In this document: positions 54,301 through 64,000 of the stretch, piece after piece
Numbering within the stretch: position 1 is the first letter of the stretch
Layout: each line of letters opens with the position of its first letter
NCBI GenBank assembly: GCA_024704765.1
Contig: JAKMXF010000345.1
Location: 124,001 to 188,000 of the forward strand
DNA from: Oopsacas minuta
Lineage: Eukaryota; Porifera; Hexactinellida; Lyssacinosida; Leucopsacidae
Direction: 5' to 3'
Length of the DNA stretch: 64,000 bases
Made by a program: the position numbers and the translations under genes
The notes under the pieces: generated by a model
Told to the model about the DNA's origin: nothing
The model's input: the letters and a program-made list of their open reading frames with translations, nothing else
Database searches by the model: none

Positions 54301-57300
54301 CTAATGCTATATGTACAGCAGTAGAGAATGCTAGAGATCTCAATTATTATTCTGGAGGCACAAGTCATACGTGGGTTCCTTATTATAAAGACAAATTAAC
54401 TGATAATAGACAGAGCTTACATGAATGGTAAGTTGAAGTTTGTCGGTCAAATATGTTGGTGCACTTGTTCCAAGCCCTGAATTGGCCAAGCAGTGTTGCT
54501 AGGTGATGTGATCCCAAAGTTCATGCCAAGTCCTTGAAAGTTCATTCCAAGGTTCATAGTTCATACCACAAGTCAAAAGTTCATATCTCCTGCCAAATCT
54601 AAAAAACGCGTCCATGATATCACATTACTGTGGCGAAGTGACCTTATTTATTCAATTAGCCCAGGGGTGAGCATTATTTCTACAAATTTCAGTACCAATT
54701 GCATAATCGTTAGAGTTATTATTGGATAGGAATTGTTACTTATTTTCTTTCAACTTTGGACCTTACATGATCATAATTTCATGAATAACTACACTTCCCC
54801 CACAATCTAACATATTCGATTACAACCTTGTAATTGTAATTGGCTTTTGATAATATAATGTGTGTGTTTTGTGAAGGTATATGATGGATGAAGTGACGTC
54901 ATTTTTCAGGCCAGATTCTCCTATCTTCTCAATAGAAGAAGAGTAAGTAATTTGTGACTTTTAAAATTTGATTATTTCCCCTAATAACTACAGCCAACTC
55001 CCGGTTATATCGAAGCTCAAGAGACCGCAATACTTGCTTCCACATAACCAATGGAATATATGTTACTTTAAAGGTTTGAGACCACATTTGTACAATTTAA
55101 GACTTCGATATAAGCGGGTATTTCTATATATCCGTATTCTATATAACGGGAGATTACTGTATTTATGTTCATATGTATTTTAGTCCAATTGATGACGAAA
55201 CAACTTTTAAGCGTGCGTTGATATCCCAGCTTAGAGAGGTATGTGAATTGATAATTATCTTTTTTGGGTGTTATTGTTTATATATTCTCGTTGCCTTTAT
55301 AGAATATGAGTCATACAGATTTAGAAAATGTTACAAGTCGTGATGTAAGTACTTACCTTCACATTTAAAAATTTAATTATAATTTCCGCGTTTTTTTTGC
55401 GATTTTTTCTGATTTTTTATCGATAAAATTTTGAGTTTTTATAGTGAAATTTTACATGTTTTTGATCGTTAATTTTTCCACTTTTTATTGTGAATTTTTC
55501 TATTTTTAGTTAAGATTACAGTTAGAAGCTCAGTTCAATCGTCCACTCAAGAGTTACCTTAGTTTCCTAGATGAACAGATGCTATTCATATTTGGACAAA
55601 TGAAGAAACCATCTGAAATATTATCTTTCTTATATCTGGTGGGTTTATGCATAAATTCTGTGAATAACGTAACAGCAAAAATTGCGATTTAATTTCGCTT
55701 TTCAATATTTATTTTAGTTGTTTATGATAATACAAGTTTATTGTAATTTTCTTTAGGGTTCCGAATGGAATGCTTCAAATCTATCTGAACTAAGACAATT
55801 AGGGTCAGTTTCTTATATGCTATTTACTACAATCTCCTCTATATTACACCCAGGTCGTGTCCAGAAAAATTGTCCTGGGTATCAAATTTGGTATGACAGT
55901 CCTCTGGTATACCAGGGCCAGCGCCGTACCATAATTTCAAAGCCGGGGTAAATGTTCCTTTGTCCGCCCCTAGGACGCCCCTTATAGCATGTATGTAATA
56001 TTGAATAATCCCACTTTATATGCTTCAATTCATTTATAGGGTTGGTTATATCATCAATATCTCAAGAGAAGTTGATAACTTTTTCCCAGATACTTTCAAG
56101 TATTTACCTATCAGGTAAGAACCTTGGATATTGTCAATAAATAATATGACGTCACTCAAAATGATTTGCAAATTTGACTACTTTGTAATCTCCCAAACGG
56201 CGGGCCTCGGACGTCGAAAATATTTCCCAGTTTGTGGAGGTTCATTTGTATGGGACTAGGAATTCGGCTTGTTTTTCACTCCGTTTCCAGAAGTTCCCGT
56301 TTCCAACCGGCCCCATTTGTGAAGATTACACTGTATCTAATCATTTATTCATAGAGTATACGATCAAGAGACTTCGGATCTTATGCGACACTGGGAGAGT
56401 ACTTTCAAATTTATAAGTGAAGCAAGGTTAGTACATTCAATTCTACATTGTAGTTCATGGAAAATTGTTTATTTATTTTCTAATTTGTGTAGAGATAATA
56501 ACAGTAAAGTATTGGTACATTGTAAGATGGGAGTAAGCAGATCTGCATCAACAGTGAGTATTTGTTTGATAATTATAAATACACCTATGCTAGCTGGGGT
56601 GAATAAAATAGCAAAATTGTCAGATAGGGAGGTAGTATCTGATGATCAATATATGTCCGAAATTGCGACTTCTCAGCCAAAACAGCAACCAAGTATGCTT
56701 ATAGAAATAGCTCATTGGAATTTCTCCAGGGTCCAAATATCATACATTGCAGTATTTACTTGCTAATGAGACGAATCACAATGATTACTTCTAAATTAAT
56801 AGATTTTTAACATTTTTGTCATTCATAGGTAATCGCGTTTCTAATGAAAGAACTCAATATGAGTTTAGAGAGTGGAATAAGCCACGTAAAAGAACGACGT
56901 AACTGTATTAAACCGAATAAAGGATTTCTGGAACAATTGAAAACATATGAAGGCATTTTGAATGCAAGGTAGTGCAGATTAGTAAATCTGACATTTATGT
57001 TAACGAATTAAATGGTCGTATTACATAGGGCAATCCTTACGTATTGAATTATAATGAAAACTTTCAAAGCTAAATTGATTACTTTGTTAAGTCTTTTTTG
57101 CTCAGAAATTTCATGAAAACTTAGAGCAATTTTGAGCACATTTTTGTGTGATAACAATGATATTTTTAGAAATAATTCCTATTAATATTTTCATTAGTAC
57201 AAAATTAACTAAAATGGTGAATATGTTAAGAAATTGATTATTACTATATATGGGCATTTTACGCTTATAAAACAGATTACATCATCTCTATTAACTTCTA

Positions 57301-59127
57301 ATATAGTGTTGTATACACGTTTAGTTTTTTATCAATTTGAATTTCTATTACTTGATTATTAATACAGTGAAACCTGTGGAAACAGCGAACTTCTTGAAAC
57401 TGAGTGAAAAATAATTCTTAGTCCCATTCAAATGAACCTCCACGAACGTGGATAAGGGCAGAAATGGGTAGCATTATTCAGAGGTTGCATTTTATATAAA
57501 TTCTTGTGATTAGACATAAAACCTTCTGGTCTGCAAAGATAGAAAAGAAATCCCATTTACTCCGCTGTCGTTCAGAAACTAGTTTAATACAAGATATCCA
57601 TTTCCCAAAGCAAGCACCAGAACTCTGTCTATCATATTCAACTTCAAATTTAACACCAAAATCATGGCGTAATGAATTGAATACTGAACAAATCTCAGCG
57701 AATGATTCTCAAACTACAAGTGATATTGAGCCTTTTGATTCTTCTGATACAGGATCTCCTGTGAGTTCTTCTCCGATGTCACAGCCTGATGAAACTCTGT
57801 TACAGGTAAATTATAATCCTCATTGTCAGATCCTGGGAATTCAAATTTTCCCCTGCATAAGACTTAAAGTCTCGGCGGGAGTATGACCACTTGTAATAAT
57901 TTCCTGAGATTTTATTTGCCAAATATCTAAATTAAAATTTGCAAATATTTCTTGTAAATTACCGAGATAATCCAGGGATCCTTGGGAGGGATGCAAGGAT
58001 CAAAATGACAATTTTTGACTAATATTTATTCGTAGATGATGTCAGAAGGTAGTGATCTTCCAATAACTCAACTCTCCTCTGATATTGCACAAGCTAAACG
58101 TGAAAAAATGGAAAGAGAAAATCAACAAAAAACAAAACATTTAACCATATGCGACATAAATGTATCAGAAAAATCTGCATTCCAACCGGTTGCTAAGCGA
58201 CAGAAAATATCCACCAGTTTGAAAACTAGGCCAAAATCAGCTGTTTCAAGTTCATCATACAAATCACAATCTTTGGACGGAAACTTTGCGTATTACCTTG
58301 AATTGCCTAGATCCATGCCAAATTCACCTGGCTTGAAAAAGGCCAATCGAATGTCAATATCACCAACCAAATTATCTCCACTTTTAGAAACGAGCTATAC
58401 AAATACGTCAATTTTACGACCGCATTCTGCGCCGAAAAGTAACAGTGAAAACCGACCGACAAGCGAAGTTCTAGAACGAACACTATCAACGCCAGACTTA
58501 TGCGAATTAAGTGGAACGAAACGTCACACAATTACCGAATCGATTTCTCCAAATGATTCCGTACAGTTGCATGTACAAAACTTTGAATCACTTTCCCTAC
58601 AGAATATACGTACAGCTTGCGACTCGTTGAGCTCATCACCACCATTAAACGATTACTCAATTGACCTACATGGATCTTCTTGGAGTAAAGAAAGACATTC
58701 AGTCTCAATTGAGAATTTAAGTTCACATTCCTCGCATCAGCTGGGTAGCAACAAATCACGGATTGGTTTGAATAAAAACTCAAACAATGCGAACCATCTT
58801 TCGCCATCATTAAGAAACACTGATAACGAACGGCTAATTGAAAATGTACAAGCATATATACAGAGACTAGAATCAATGGAAAAAGACCGAGATGAAGTAC
58901 TAGCAAGTTCGCCACGTAAAATGCCTTGTACATTGCCTGAACAGGAAAATACAGTTAGTGCTATGAAGAAAATATTTGAGAAGGATGATGACATTGAAAA
59001 ATTCGAGGATCAAATAGAATTTCTGAATTCAAACTCGAATAATAATAATAATAATAATAATACTACCATGGACACAGAATTTATGATTTTTCCGTATATT
59101 ATGGAGAGCCAAGAAACAGATTGTTAG
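48308..59127 (+). CDS. SSH: Slingshot-type cofilin phosphatase
   Basis: Dual-specificity phosphatase that reactivates cofilin/ADF by removing its Ser3 phosphate. Seventeen exons: 48308-48367, 48749-48881, 52856-52920, 53656-53774, 53890-53952, 54227-54427, 54877-54942, 55184-55238, 55303-55344, 55510-55638, 55757-55803, 56040-56114, 56355-56426, 56493-56553, 56829-56968, 57514-57805, 58036-59127; 903 residues in frame. The SSH N-terminal domain is recognisable (HLHQLMSIMRPRERIDM, GNEDTEESCLLG, WKNTVLKYFGDGGF, SLHEWYMMDE), then the DEK_C-like helix (LRLQLEAQFNRPLKSYLSFLDEQM) and the phosphatase domain (YLGSEWNASNL...GVGYIINISREVDNFFP, VHCKMGVSRSAS with Cys386 and Arg392). The 430-residue tail is Ser-rich and disordered, with an Asn run. 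Intron 2 is about 4 kb and repeat-filled. Single gene; vertebrates have SSH1-3. Confidence 0.94.
48928..49156. repeat. MITE, family 5 (GAAACTTGTTTCAGCTCCAC ends) in slingshot intron 2
   Basis: Ends GAAACTTGTTTCAGCTCCAC and GTGGAGCTGAAACAAGTTTC are exact inverted copies; 229 bases. Fragments occur at 4649-4680 (AAACTTGTTTCAGCTCCACA), 21713-21745 and 22491. Confidence 0.85.
51275..51432. repeat. MITE with TACAGTAGAACTCGG ends in slingshot intron 2
   Basis: Left end TACAGTAGAACTCGGATAAG then ACGTAC; right end GTACGTCTTAAGCCGAGTTC then TACTGTA. 158 bases. An internal inverted copy (CCGAGTGTACGTCTTATCCG) gives it a layered palindrome. Confidence 0.8.
53025..53113. repeat. MITE, family 1, in slingshot intron 3
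   Basis: Short version: TCAGTGTAACCTCCACAAAC ... CTGTTTGTGGAAGTCACACT, 89 bases. The internal GGTAGCATTTTCGGCGTC block matches copies at 20760 and 30025. Confidence 0.8.
53972..54185. repeat. MITE, family 3, filling slingshot intron 5
   Basis: Ends TACAGTGCTGTTCGCCTAAT then AGCAAGC, and CAAAATACGACTTGAAAATA then GGCGAACTCTACTGTA. The element makes up most of the 274-base intron between 53952 and 54227. Confidence 0.7.
54989..55161. repeat. MITE, family 4, filling slingshot intron 7
   Basis: Ends TACAGCCAACTCCCGGTTAT then ATCGAAG, and CTATATAACGGGAGATTACT then GTA, with the internal pair AAGACTTCGATATAAGCGGG. 173 of the 241 intron bases belong to it. It is the clearest family 4 copy. Confidence 0.75.
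56197..56334. repeat. MITE, family 1, in slingshot intron 12
   Basis: Carries CCAGTTTGTGGAGGTTCATT, GGGACTAGGAATTCGG and CACTCCGTTTCCAGAAGTTC, and ends TTGTGAAGATTACACTGTA. It lies 20 bases upstream of the exon starting at 56355. Confidence 0.65.
57364..57491. repeat. MITE, family 1, in slingshot intron 15
   Basis: Begins ACAGTGAAACCTGTGGAAAC, contains AAATGAACCTCCACGAACGT and GGTAGCATTATTCAGAGGTT; the 3' end is degraded. Confidence 0.6.
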
Positions 59128-60241
59128 CAACTTTCAATGCATAATTGCACACAATTAAACTGTGAAACCAAGCTTTAATACATATTTTTTAGTTGAAATT
59201 CAATGCACAAACACTGCATTTTAGCTGTATATATAATAATTATTGTCACACTAATATATATCAACATTGTACTTTAAAATTACACATTACGTTTATATGC
59301 ATATATGATAGATGAACATTTGAATGCCAACTAGTAAGAATTATTTATCATTGATTTGATGGTCATATTGATGGAAAGATCTGCTATTAAATTCATTTAT
59401 TTATTAACATATATTCTTTATGTTAAGGCTATGGGGTAATTGAGAGATGTTTGTGCAGGGCAGTTTTCAACTGTTAACTGGAGTGCTGAGTCCACTGTAT
59501 TTACGTATCACGATTTGACACGAAATGTACCATGGATAAATGGATCAGGAACACATTGGAGTATGCCTTGCAAACGTTCTGTTCAGTGTGTTCGCTTTGT
59601 GCTATCTACTCTATCTTATTCAAAATGTAGATTCCCGATAGGCAAAGATATTGCCTACAAATGTGAATGCAATTCTTTTTACAGTAACTTGCACGAAAGT
59701 GGTGGGAGGGACGCCGAAAATGCTACCACGTTAACCGTTATTGCCAAATTCCCCGCTTGGTGGAGGTTCATTTGTATGAAACTAGGAATTCATTTTATTT
59801 ATTTTCACTCCGTTCCCGATTCCACCGCTCATTTGTGGAGGTTATACTGGAATGATATTATGAAAAATTCGGATTTCTAGTTAGAATGTGGGTAGCACAA
59901 TGTTCTCGCCAAAGAATTCCAAAGACTAAACACCATCAGACATTTAATATTAAAGCAAACTAAGAAATTATACACAATATTATATACATACATATAGAGG
60001 GGTCATCTTGTGATGCAATAGTATTGTTAGATTGTAGTTGAACAGTACTCATTGACTAGAGCGAAGCAAGATAGGAAATGATTCTAAAATAGAGAATAAA
60101 AGTAAATGGAATGTAATCCTATTAATATAATAATCCCTCGATTCAAGGTTTTACGAATATCAATACGTCGGGGATATCTCAGTTATTGATAAATAATGCT
60201 ATATTTGTTTTAAATATCGAAAATATTGGGAAAAATGAGAA
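59128..60241. other. Spacer between converging genes, with a family 1 MITE
   Basis: Slingshot (plus) and the receptor phosphatase (minus) end here. A family 1 relative lies at about 59702-59851 (GGACGCCGAAAATGCTACC ... TCATTTGTGGAGGTTATACT). An open frame at 59440-59880 is built partly on it and has no recognisable domain. From about 60215 a block of short CGATA/CCGATAA words begins and runs into the end of the phosphatase frame. Confidence 0.5.
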
Positions 60242-60330
60242 TTATCGGAAATTGTTTTTCGATATTTCCGACATTTTTCGAAAATCCCGATACCGATAAT
60301 TCCGATAAATATCCGAATTTCCGATAGTTT
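60215..60330. repeat. CGATA-word repeat overlapping the end of the phosphatase frame
   Basis: Short words ATTATCGGAAAT, CGATATTTCCGA, CCGATACCGATAATTCCGAT repeat in both orientations. A similar block is at 21776-21895 in an AGA intron (ATTATCGGACAAATTATCGG, GAACCGATATCGATAT). That makes it an interspersed repeat rather than conserved coding sequence. Confidence 0.6.
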
Positions 60331-63300
60331 TGATATTCTTCCAACTCGATATATGTATATCGATGTAATTCCTTCCTAGACTTACCAAGGTAGGCACGAA
60401 GTGCATCCTCTCGCTCCTCAATCCTTTGATAACATGGAAGATATCAATAGCATCTTTATTGTTAATATGCTCAATAATCTTGTAGGTAGTCAGCAATACT
60501 CCTGTACGTCCTATACCATCACTACAATGGACTATTATGGGTAAATTCGGGTTTTCTTGCCTGTACTTTTGCATAGTCTGTATCAGTAAAAGAATACTTT
60601 TAATATCTGTAGCTTCGCCTTTGTCGTTCCAAGCTAGTAATATTAACTGCGTAACGGAATGCGACATACCATCTTCATTGTTTTCTATGATCAAACTTTG
60701 CTTTATTATAGTAGAGACTTTCTCAGAGTGCGTATTCCTGACTGTAAATGGGTTGATATGAGTGCATTCATCTGTTTTGCCCCAATAAGAGGCACGTTTT
60801 GACCTTTTCCCTTCGATTTCACCCTTTTCCTTTCTCGTAGTTAGCATTATAACTAGAGACGAGGCTGTTTGTGTTACCATTTGAAGGAAATCGGCCATTG
60901 TGTGTGTATTTGGGTGCACAGTCGCAATAAAATTTAAATTCGAAATGTATGACGCGTTTATATAATCGTTCATGTCGGTCAATGGAATCAAGACAACGCG
61001 GTTATCGTCGTATGGAACGATTTTAGCGACAGGGTTCTTTTTCGCATTTTGAGGATCACTTCCTGTTTCGTATGGTAACTCAATTATTTCATCAGTTTGG
61101 AAGTTGAGCTCGTTAAATTGTTGGTAGAGAATAGATTCATAACCTTCGATATCCGTTTCTAGATATTGCTTGTATGTAGATGTGAATTCGCTTGCTTCGA
61201 TTGACGTATCTTGGAAGAGAAGCTCTGAAACTGAAAGATAAATGAATTTATATTGGCGAAAGGTTTGCACCATTTGTGGACGACTTTCCCTCATCTCGTA
61301 GACAACTTTGTATATGCTTATAGGTTGTGATTTTTCAATAGCAGATAGGATATTGAATAGTGTTATGAAAGTCCCAGTTCGACCCACCCCCGCGGAACAG
61401 TGCACTAGTATATGGGATTTGGTATCTTTGACGTCATTATGGACTTTTTGTGTGAAATTTAGGAGTTCATCGTAGACGATTGGTACATCCTGATCAGGCC
61501 AGGCTGTGAAATGGAAATGCTTGATTTTCTGTGTTTTCTCCCCGTTGCTGGCTTGGAAAATCCTCACAATATATCCGAGGAATGTTTCCGCGTGGATTTG
61601 CTGGATTTTGAATTTCCCAAACTGCTCAGGTGTCCGACTATCTAACGGAAAATACATCTCACATTTCTTTCGATTGCCTTCAATAATATTCGAAAGCATA
61701 ACAATATTCGTGACGTCACTCTCCATGATCATTCGCCAGAAATCTACAACAGTTTCCTCCTTAGGCGCCTGAGCTGCAATGAATTTCTCCGTACAATACA
61801 ACCCTGGTATATAGCTAGCGTTTATGTACGTAGTCATGTAATCACCGTCTAACGGTGTAAGTATAACACGTGATTTGTCATATGGGAAAATCATTTTGTA
61901 TTTATTCTTTTGCTTGTTGTGGGCCATTACCGCGTTTTCGCAGGGATATTTTAATGTTACACCACCCAAACTCTTAAATTCTTCTTCAAATAAACCAGTG
62001 TTTTTTATGAGTTTTGTTAGATGCTGTTTGTATAGGTCTAGTTTAATCGGTTCCATTTTGGGGTCTACGAATTCTGTGATATCTTCATAGTACAATTTCA
62101 TTTTGGGCTGCGATTTACTTGGCAAGTTGATGTAGTTTGAAGAGTATATTGATTCTGGGATTTCTATGTTCGAATCTTCCAAAGTTTCCATCAATTCTTT
62201 TTCAGTTATGTCAATTCCTGGAATCACGTCTTTCAAAAATTCATAGTTCTTTCTATCATTTTTCTGTTTACACTGCCTTACGCTTGGAGGGGGAATTGCT
62301 GCAGTTAGACTGTTAGAGTATTTGATTTTGCTTAAGTATTGATATTCCTTGGGTTTTCTCTTGCGTATACAGATTATAATAATAATAAATATTATTATTA
62401 TCATGACTATGATACAGGCTGTGAGAACTACAAAACCAACAACTGCTCCGATTGCGATTACTGTTATTGAAATTCCTTCTGGAGTTAGCGTACTATTTGT
62501 TTGTATCATTGATACTGATACACTTTCTGTTGTACCTACAGATTTTGAAGCAGATATGTATACAGTAGACTCCAGCTTAATAGAGCGACCGGTTGGTCAC
62601 TTTGCCAGATACAGAACCATACAAATAGTGTTAAATTACTCCTATTAATTGGATCAATATGTCCTGGTCCCGATGTGACCTTATTAAGCGAAGTATACTG
62701 TAATTATTTATGTGGAACTATCATTTGATTTGGAATTTTGAAGCGAAAATGCCTTAGAAATTTTACGAAATTTTTTGTTGTTGTTAATGAAGAGGATTAT
62801 CTAGCTACCTGTTGTTGCTGGTATAGTAGTCTGGGCTCCCGTAGTAGTTGTAGTGTATATTTGTTCAGCTCCACCGCTCGTGACATGACATCTATACGAT
62901 CCATTCTTATTAATTGCCAATTCGCTGATTCCATTTTCGCTAGTATCGGCATTCATAGAGTTCCATACATTACTTCTTGTAGCTTTATACTCCCATGAGA
63001 TTGTTCTATTACTCTGAGGATATGTATCAGTTCTACAGGCTAGAATTGTAGGTAATATACTACTGTTAGTGATGGCGTCATTGGTGATGGTTTGATATTG
63101 CTCATTTTCTCTGATAGCAAATGCACTACCTACGAACAAAACTAACTTAAGCTAGAGTCCTAATTAGCTAATTCTAGATTAGTTTTGTGTACTTATTAAG
63201 TTATTACAGTATTCAAGATCATCGAATGTTCATGACATTACTTACCTGGTTTTCTACAAATGCGGTGTATGTCCATACTACTACTACAAGGGGCAGATCT

Positions 63301-63924
63301 CCATGCACCATAACCATTAATCCCAATACATCCGTCTGGATCGTTTATTATAGGCACCTTGGTATATGTTAGTGGATTACCATCTTCCCAATTTGATAAT
63401 TCATTGTAACTCGAATAATTCAATCCAATCCATGCAAGTGTACCCAATGAATTTCCAGGATAATTCTTTACAAGATTTTGTAACATTTCATCCTCATTTT
63501 CTGAATTTATACTTGTTAGATGTCCTCCTCTTGTAATGCAATTTTGTCTAGAATTCTCCCACGAAAGATCAAGCTCTGAGATATAAATGAAACAACTATT
63601 GTTGTAGAATACATCACAATTAGTTCCAAAATCTAATATTCATAAGAAAATCCACATTATTATTAGAAACGGGTATCTCTCCCATTTTATTTAACTTATT
63701 TACTCAATCCAATATTGTGGTTAGCGGTTCCCAAACTGGGCCTATGGAGACTGTGATCAGCATGGGGTTCACAGGATCTGTTAATATTGGTATAGCGGGT
63801 CTACAGGTGAAAGGTTTGGGAACCCCTGATGATAGAATAATCCCTTACCTATACTTAGTGCAGAACATCTTAACACACAAATAATCTCCAAGATAAATAC
63901 AAAATGAATCTTACTGAAATACAT
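60242..63924 (-). CDS. Receptor tyrosine phosphatase with C-type lectin and Ig-like ectodomain and tandem PTP domains
   Basis: Four exons on the minus strand: 63849-63924, 63246-63632, 62809-63129, 60242-62535; 1025 residues in frame. Signal peptide MYFSKIHFVFILEIICVLRC. C-type lectin domain about 28-153 (FYNNSCFIYIS, WIGLNYSSYNELSNWEDGNP, WRSAPCSS, ICRK). Ig-like domain about 170-240 (LACRTD, ISWEYK, NGSYRCHV), then a Thr-rich stalk. Membrane span about 283-318. D1 is complete: KNKYKMIFPYDKSRV, YINASYIPG, FTAWPDQDVP, HCSAGVGRTGTF. D2 keeps HCSDGIGRTG but has WND for WPD and KNPV for the KNRY loop, so it is probably weak or regulatory, as in many receptor PTPs. D1 should dephosphorylate tyrosines under the plasma membrane. 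The last ~30 residues are coded by a repeat-like block and may not be real protein. Confidence 0.85.
63725..63826. repeat. hAT-like MITE in first phosphatase intron
   Basis: Ends GGTTCCCAAACTGGGCC and AGGTTTGGGAACCCC are inverted; the interior has TTCACAGGATCTGTTAAT. Related ends are at 48668 (AGGTTGGGAACCGG), 50800 (CAGGTTGGGAACCACTGG) and 5948 (CTGTTCCCAACTTAGG). The GGTTCCCAA terminus is typical of hAT-derived elements. Confidence 0.6.
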
Positions 63925-64000
63925 TGTCAATGTTGAAAATTCTATCTTTTCTCTCTCAAACAATTTCTTCCATAATTTATACTCTCAAACTCGGATAATT

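Noticed and set aside
59440-59880. 146-codon open frame after slingshot
   Set aside because: No domain or splice context, and its second half lies in a family 1 MITE.

Overview
The window is nuclear DNA of an animal. Genes are interrupted by short introns with GT..AG ends (mostly 60-700 bp, one of about 4 kb). The DNA is AT-rich and dense, and introns and spacers are full of short inverted-repeat (MITE-like) elements. Gene content (USP9X/FAF, ORP3/6/7, PPAN, AGA, POLL, slingshot, a tandem-domain receptor tyrosine phosphatase, SPATA2/HOIP-type PUB domains) is metazoan. Compact genes, small introns and many divergent lineage-specific membrane proteins suggest an early-branching invertebrate such as a sponge. 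That last point is inference, not proof.

Layout: 1-1352 (+) is the 3' end of a USP9X/FAF-type deubiquitinase. 2763-8868 (+) is an 11-exon ORP3/6/7 oxysterol-binding-protein-related gene. 9431-10768 (-) is an LRR/EGF, probably GPI-anchored, surface protein interrupted by one in-frame stop. 11549-17113 (+) is a 10-exon VWA-domain gene whose N-terminus copies the histone H3 tail and whose C-terminus resembles a linker-histone tail; this is the most unusual gene here. 17679-20627 (+) is PPAN (Brix domain, ribosome biogenesis). 20830-22413 (+) is lysosomal aspartylglucosaminidase (AGA).

23010-32413 (+) holds six tandem, intronless type I membrane protein genes with an ectodomain that looks like an ephrin/phytocyanin-type cupredoxin fold. 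In copies 3-6 the ectodomains are nearly identical, while stalks, membrane segments and cytoplasmic tails differ. 32829-37359 (+) is DNA polymerase lambda (POLL). 37794-47328 (+) is a tandem cluster of four genes built from a TRIM-like coiled coil, zero, one or three SPATA2/HOIP-type PUB domains, and C-terminal RanBP2/NZF-type and ribbon-type zinc modules. 48308-59127 (+) is a 17-exon slingshot cofilin phosphatase. 60242-63924 (-) is a receptor tyrosine phosphatase with a C-type lectin domain, an Ig-like domain, one membrane span and two PTP domains.

The exon models for ORP, VWA/H3, PPAN, AGA, POLL, slingshot, the PUB genes and the phosphatase were built by hand from splice sites. All keep frame, with total coding length divisible by three. 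Recurring themes are ubiquitin signalling (USP9X-like and PUB/NZF genes) and phosphotyrosine/actin signalling (receptor PTP, slingshot, tyrosine motifs in the cupredoxin-like receptors). There is no evidence that neighbours act together, apart from the two tandem families. No tRNA, rRNA or CRISPR array was seen.
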